DNA from: Mesorhizobium sp.
Lineage (GTDB): Bacteria; Pseudomonadota; Alphaproteobacteria; Rhizobiales; Rhizobiaceae
Direction: 5' to 3'
Assembly: GCF_017306585.1 (NCBI RefSeq)
Contig: NZ_JAFKIC010000119.1
Span: 1-36,989 of the forward strand
DNA length: 36,989 bases
Shown here: positions 33,722-36,989 of the stretch, piece by piece
Layout: each line of letters opens with the position of its first letter
Position numbering within the stretch: the stretch's first letter is position 1
Notes under the pieces: generated by a model
Told to the model about the DNA's origin: nothing
Databases searched by the model: none
What the model saw: the letters and a program-made list of their open reading frames with translations, nothing else
Translations under genes and position numbers: made by a program

Positions 33722-34183
33722 GTGACGCCGATCATAGAACCCATGACCGAACGCGACGTCGAGGCTATGGCGCGATTGCGCGTCGCAGCCTTTTTCGAGA
33801 GCACCGCAAGGACGCCGGACGAGGATGCCGCCGGGCTTCGCATGCTACTGCCCGGGGACGGCTTCGAGACGGCGCTCGTGGCGCGGATTGGCGACGTATC
33901 GGTCGGGACATGCCTGCTGGTTCGCCACGAATTGGAGCCCGCGCATAAGCTGACGCCATGGCTGGCCGGCCTTGTCGTCGATGACGCGTACAGAGGCCGA
34001 GGAATCGGCCGCGCGCTGGTCGCGGCTATCGAAGCGTATGCGGCGTCGATCGGCGTGCAGAGGCTCTACCTCTATACCTGGGAAGCGCGTGATTTCTATG
34101 CCGGGCTTGGTTGGGTGGTCGTCGAGCAGTTCGAGCAGGAAGGTGGCGCAATGCTGCTGATGGCGCGCGAAATCCAGCTATAA
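33722..34183 (+). CDS. GNAT-family N-acetyltransferase
   Basis: A 153-residue GNAT enzyme that transfers an acetyl group from acetyl-CoA to an unidentified amine. The acetyl-CoA loop is VVDDAYRGRGIGRALVAAIE (the R/QxxGxG/A motif is RGRGIG), and the closing strand is RLYLYTWEARDFYAGLGWVV. The start is GTG 33722, which has GAGG 5 bases upstream and restores the first beta strand (TPIIEPMTERDVEAMARLR); ATG 33743 would clip it. It converges on the next gene with a 6-base overlap at the 3' ends. Confidence 0.87.
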   Translation: MTPIIEPMTERDVEAMARLRVAAFFESTARTPDEDAAGLRMLLPGDGFETALVARIGDVSVGTCLLVRHELEPAHKLTPWLAGLVVDDAYRGRGIGRALVAAIEAYAASIGVQRLYLYTWEARDFYAGLGWVVVEQFEQEGGAMLLMAREIQL

Positions 34184-34576
34184 CCGGCCTACGAGATACC
34201 CCAGCGCGAAGACCGCGATCAGCATGTCGGCGACGACAAATCCGCGTCGGCCGCCGAGCGAATGCACTGCGACGCCGTACGGGGACCGGGACAGGCTTCG
34301 GATCACCGGACGCGCCCCGGCATCATTGCCGAGTCCAACGCTGCGCATCTGCGGCAATTCGGCGAGACGTTGCGTCACCAGTTCCCAATGATTGGCGGGT
34401 AAGGCGTGTTTTTCGACTCGATCGAAGACATGCATGCGCTCGGCCAGCCGCATGACCGTGTCGCGGAAGGCCGGGTCGATCTGGAGATCCCGCTCCGCGC
34501 GCTCCCTTTCCCTGTCGTTCATCAGGCCCAGCACATAGTCGCCGGCCCTGGCGACGCGGTCGCTTTCACTGACCAT
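34178..34576 (-). CDS. Anti-sigma-factor-like single-span membrane protein
   Basis: A 132-residue protein. The N-terminal AGDYVLGLMNDRERERAERDLQ region resembles the helical sigma-binding start of RskA-like anti-sigma factors (YVLGLLxxxERxxxExxL), and one membrane span lies at the C-terminus (about 112-131, FVVADMLIAVFALGYLVGRL). The zinc-binding HxxxC motif is absent, and no sigma-factor gene is nearby. GGAGGG precedes the ATG. The anti-sigma role is an inference from a short similarity. Confidence 0.6.
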   Translation of the reverse strand: MVSESDRVARAGDYVLGLMNDRERERAERDLQIDPAFRDTVMRLAERMHVFDRVEKHALPANHWELVTQRLAELPQMRSVGLGNDAGARPVIRSLSRSPYGVAVHSLGGRRGFVVADMLIAVFALGYLVGRL

Positions 34577-34597
34577 GACAGGCGCCCTCCCCTTCCC

Positions 34598-34807
34598 TCA
34601 CCAGTGCGGCGGCTTGGTCACCGGCACGTCGGGTGCCGCCTGTTCCTCCAGCGCCAGGAAACGGTCGGTCAGCGCGTCGAGCTTGCGCTGCATGCGCTCG
34701 ATCACCGTCCACTGCTCGGCGATCTGGCCGGACAGTTCCTCGATGGTCTTTTCCTGCTCGGCGGCGCGGATTTCCAGCGTCGTCAACCGGTCGGCGGGCA
34801 TGATCAT
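34598..34807 (-). CDS. slyX: SlyX-family protein
   Basis: A 69-residue coiled-coil protein. After MIMPADRLTTLEIRAAEQEK, the heptad-like TIEELSGQIAEQWTVIERM and the C-terminal PHW ending (VTKPPHW) are typical of SlyX. The function is unresolved, although it is widely conserved in proteobacteria. The start is ATG 34807 or 34801; AGGGA lies 8 bases upstream of the former. It lies 21 bases upstream of the anti-sigma-like gene on the same strand and divergent from the ABC ATPase. Confidence 0.85.
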   Translation of the reverse strand: MIMPADRLTTLEIRAAEQEKTIEELSGQIAEQWTVIERMQRKLDALTDRFLALEEQAAPDVPVTKPPHW

Positions 34808-35005
34808 GCGAAGGTCCCTAGTCTTGCGCCGCACACGTGTTCGGCCGGGTCATATTAGCGAATGTGAGGGCTTCGGCCACGTTGGAAATTGACAAGCACA
34901 CCGGGATTTGCCGAGAGTGATCGCTGCTCCGGCCAATTGGCATGGGCGGAGGGTCATGCTAGGCATTTTGACCAAGCGATAAAAAATAAGAGTGGGACAG
35001 GCTGC

Positions 35006-36535
35006 ATGGCGCAAGCCGCAATCGAACTGATCGGCATCAACAAGAGTTTTGGCGCCGTTCGCGCCAACCGCGACATCAACCTCGAAATCGCGCGCGGCAC
35101 CATTCACGGCATCGTCGGCGAGAACGGCGCCGGCAAGTCGACGCTGATGTCGATCCTCTACGGTTTCTACCAGGCCGACAGCGGCGAAATTCGCGTCGGC
35201 GGCAAGCCGGCATCGATCAAGACGCCCAACGACGCGATCGCGCTCGGCATCGGCATGGTGCATCAGCATTTCATGCTGGTCGACAACTTCACCGTGCTGG
35301 AAAACATCATCCTCGGCGCCGAGAACGACGCGCTTCTGAAGAGCAGCATAGCCAAGGCGCGTTCCGAACTGGACCGGCTGGAGCGCGAATACGGGCTGGA
35401 GGTCGATCCCGACGCCATCATCGAGGAACTGCCGGTCGGGCTGCAGCAGCGTGTCGAAATCCTCAAGGCGCTCTATCGCGGCGCCGAAATCCTGATCCTC
35501 GACGAGCCGACGGGCGTGCTGACGCCGGCCGAGGCCGACCACCTCTTCCGCATCCTCAAGCAATTGAAGGACCAGGGAAAGACGGTGGTGCTGATCACCC
35601 ACAAGCTGCGCGAGATCATGGCCATCACCGACACCGTGTCGGTGATGCGCCAGGGCACGATGGTGGCGACCCGCGAGACCAGGAAAACCACTGTCGAGGA
35701 GCTGGCCGAGTTGATGGTCGGACGCCGCGTGCTGTTGAGGGTCGAGAAGGGCGAGGCGGAAGCCGGCGCGGTCAAGCTCGCGGTCAAGAACCTGACGGTG
35801 AAGGATTCCCGTGGCGTCACCATGGTCGACGACATTTCCTTCGACCTGCGCGCCGGCGAGATCGTCGGCATCGCCGGCGTCGCCGGCAACGGACAATCGG
35901 AACTGCTCGAGGCGATTTCAGGCATCAGGCGCGCGGTTTCCGGCTCGGTCATGCTCGACGGCAAGCCGATAGATCTGACCGGCGCCGCCGATCCCGGTGA
36001 GTTGCGCGACCGGGGACTGGCGCATGTGCCGGAGGACCGCCACCATGTCGGGCTGGTGCTGGCCTTCGAGGAGAACGAGAATTCGATCCTCGGCTATCAC
36101 GACGACCCGCGCTATCTCAAAGGACCATTCCTCAACATCGACGCCATCATGGCCGATGCCAGGGACAAGATCGAGAAATACGACATCCGCCCGGCCAATC
36201 CGCGGCTGAAGACGGCCAATTTTTCCGGCGGCAACCAGCAGAAGATCGTGCTCGCGCGCGAGATCGAGCAGGACCCCGGCGTTCTCATCGTCGGCCAGCC
36301 GACGCGCGGCGTCGATGTCGGCGCCATCGAGTTCATCCACAAGCGCCTGATCGCCATGCGCGACCAGGGCAAGGCGGTGCTTGTCGTCTCGGTCGAGCTC
36401 GACGAGATCCGCTCGCTCTCCGACAGGATCCTGGTGATGTTCGCCGGCCGCATTGTCGGCGAGCGCGGCCCGGAAGCGACCGAAGGCGAGCTCGGCCTGC
36501 TGATGGCCGGCGTCGAGCAGGAGGCCGCGGCATGA
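35006..36535 (+). CDS. Nucleoside/BMP-type ABC transporter double ATPase
   Basis: A 509-residue duplicated ATP-binding protein of the simple-sugar/nucleoside import class. The first domain has Walker A GENGAGKST (38-46), Q-loop HQHFMLVDNFTVLENI, an altered signature LPVGLQQRVEILKAL and Walker B ILILDEPTGVL. The second has a degenerate Walker A GVAGNGQSELL and signature FSGGNQQKIVLAREI, followed by LIVGQPTRGVD, as usual for this class. It partners the permease that starts within its last codons (ATGA overlap) and, by family, the BMP binding protein 1.36 kb upstream. Confidence 0.94.
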   Translation: MAQAAIELIGINKSFGAVRANRDINLEIARGTIHGIVGENGAGKSTLMSILYGFYQADSGEIRVGGKPASIKTPNDAIALGIGMVHQHFMLVDNFTVLENIILGAENDALLKSSIAKARSELDRLEREYGLEVDPDAIIEELPVGLQQRVEILKALYRGAEILILDEPTGVLTPAEADHLFRILKQLKDQGKTVVLITHKLREIMAITDTVSVMRQGTMVATRETRKTTVEELAELMVGRRVLLRVEKGEAEAGAVKLAVKNLTVKDSRGVTMVDDISFDLRAGEIVGIAGVAGNGQSELLEAISGIRRAVSGSVMLDGKPIDLTGAADPGELRDRGLAHVPEDRHHVGLVLAFEENENSILGYHDDPRYLKGPFLNIDAIMADARDKIEKYDIRPANPRLKTANFSGGNQQKIVLAREIEQDPGVLIVGQPTRGVDVGAIEFIHKRLIAMRDQGKAVLVVSVELDEIRSLSDRILVMFAGRIVGERGPEATEGELGLLMAGVEQEAAA

Positions 36536-36989
36536 GCACGCCTTACGCCAAATTGCCGGCCTGGGCCGACTACGGGCTGATCCCGCTGATCAATCTGTCC
36601 GTGGCCTTCATCGTCGCCGGCTTCGTCGTGCTCCTGGTCGGTGAAAATCCGTTCCGCGCCGCCGTCATTCTGGTCGAGGGCGCTTTCGGCAAGGGAACGG
36701 GCATCGCCTTCACCCTCTTCTATGCCACCACTTTCATATTCACCGGACTTTCGGTGGCGGTGGCGGCGCATTGCGGCCTGTTCAACATCGGCACCGAGGG
36801 GCAGGCCTATATTGCCGGCCTCGGCATCGCCATCGTCTGCCTGTCCTTCGACAGCGTGCTGCCCTGGTGGGTCAACTTTCCGCTGGCCATCGTCGCCTCC
36901 GCGCTCGTTGGCGCGCTCTGGGCGCTGATCCCCGCTTACCTCCAGGCCAGGCGTGGCTCGCACATCGTCATCACCACCATCATGTTCAA
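36532..36989 (+). CDS. Nucleoside/BMP-type ABC permease, cut by window edge
   Basis: The first 152 residues of a branched-chain/simple-sugar type permease (BPD_transp_2). Segments include LIPLINLSVAFIVAGFVVLLV and FTLFYATTFIFTGLSVAVAA. The family hallmark HCGLFNIGTEGQAYIAGLG and the stretch AYLQARRGSHIVITTIMF follow. Homologues continue for about 200 more residues, and a second permease is usually next. Translationally coupled to the ATPase. Confidence 0.93.
   Translation, partial: MSTPYAKLPAWADYGLIPLINLSVAFIVAGFVVLLVGENPFRAAVILVEGAFGKGTGIAFTLFYATTFIFTGLSVAVAAHCGLFNIGTEGQAYIAGLGIAIVCLSFDSVLPWWVNFPLAIVASALVGALWALIPAYLQARRGSHIVITTIMF

Noticed and set aside
1-36989. CRISPR arrays, insertion sequences, integrase or transposase genes
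   Set aside because: No regularly spaced repeats and no transposase or integrase motifs were seen anywhere in the window.

Overview
The window looks like chromosomal DNA of a Rhizobiales alphaproteobacterium, most likely Mesorhizobium or a close relative. The evidence is the high GC content, the many short families typical of rhizobia (DUF982, DUF992, DUF6894, small secreted proteins), a SoxB-type sarcosine oxidase, an S21 protein with a basic Ala/Pro-rich tail, and a bacteriophytochrome next to a heme oxygenase. This assignment is inferred from protein style only; no search was run.

Layout. 1-1138: the 5' part of soxB (minus strand), cut by the window edge. 1340-5779: a run of plus-strand genes (YrdB-like membrane protein, SDR dehydrogenase, SET-domain protein, ribosomal protein S21, TPR lipoprotein, two tandem DUF992 secreted proteins). 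5840-7421: an MFS transporter behind a SoxR/MerR-type operator-promoter. 7434-15753: a complete minus-strand kdp potassium-uptake operon in the order orf26-kdpF-kdpA-orf69-kdpB-kdpC-hairpin-kdpD-kdpE. It includes two small membrane-protein genes that are not part of the textbook operon. 16022-17802: a Crp/Fnr regulator and three small genes. 17950-21100: a heme oxygenase overlapping a bacteriophytochrome that carries an HWE kinase and a receiver domain, so pigment synthesis and photoreceptor are coupled. 21273-22048: a DUF982 protein and a small membrane protein.

22188-30792 is the most unusual segment. It is visibly more AT-rich at its left end. It carries a GntR/FCD regulator and a hydantoin/Asp/Glu racemase on the minus strand, and divergently a five-gene plus-strand operon: Tat-exported PotD-like binding protein, ATPase, two permeases, a leaderless NMT1/THI5-like protein and an M24 'peptidase' without metal ligands. 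Two identical TTGTCTACAA palindromes lie in the divergent promoter region, one near each transcription unit. A 13-bp direct repeat of the tRNA-Ser 3' end brackets the segment: one copy is in the intact tRNA-Ser(GGA) gene at 30781-30870, the other at 22188-22200 just beyond the regulator. This fits a small catabolic island inserted at a tRNA. No integrase is visible, and the repeat is short. The substrate is unknown; a hydantoin-, creatine- or carbamoyl-type small nitrogen compound is a guess from the enzyme families.

31254-36989: two membrane proteins, then a BMP-family binding protein with its own terminator, a GNAT acetyltransferase, an anti-sigma-like membrane protein and SlyX (both minus strand), and then the matching nucleoside/BMP-type double ATPase and the start of its permease, which runs off the window. 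The binding protein is therefore separated from the rest of its transporter by an unrelated 1.3 kb segment.
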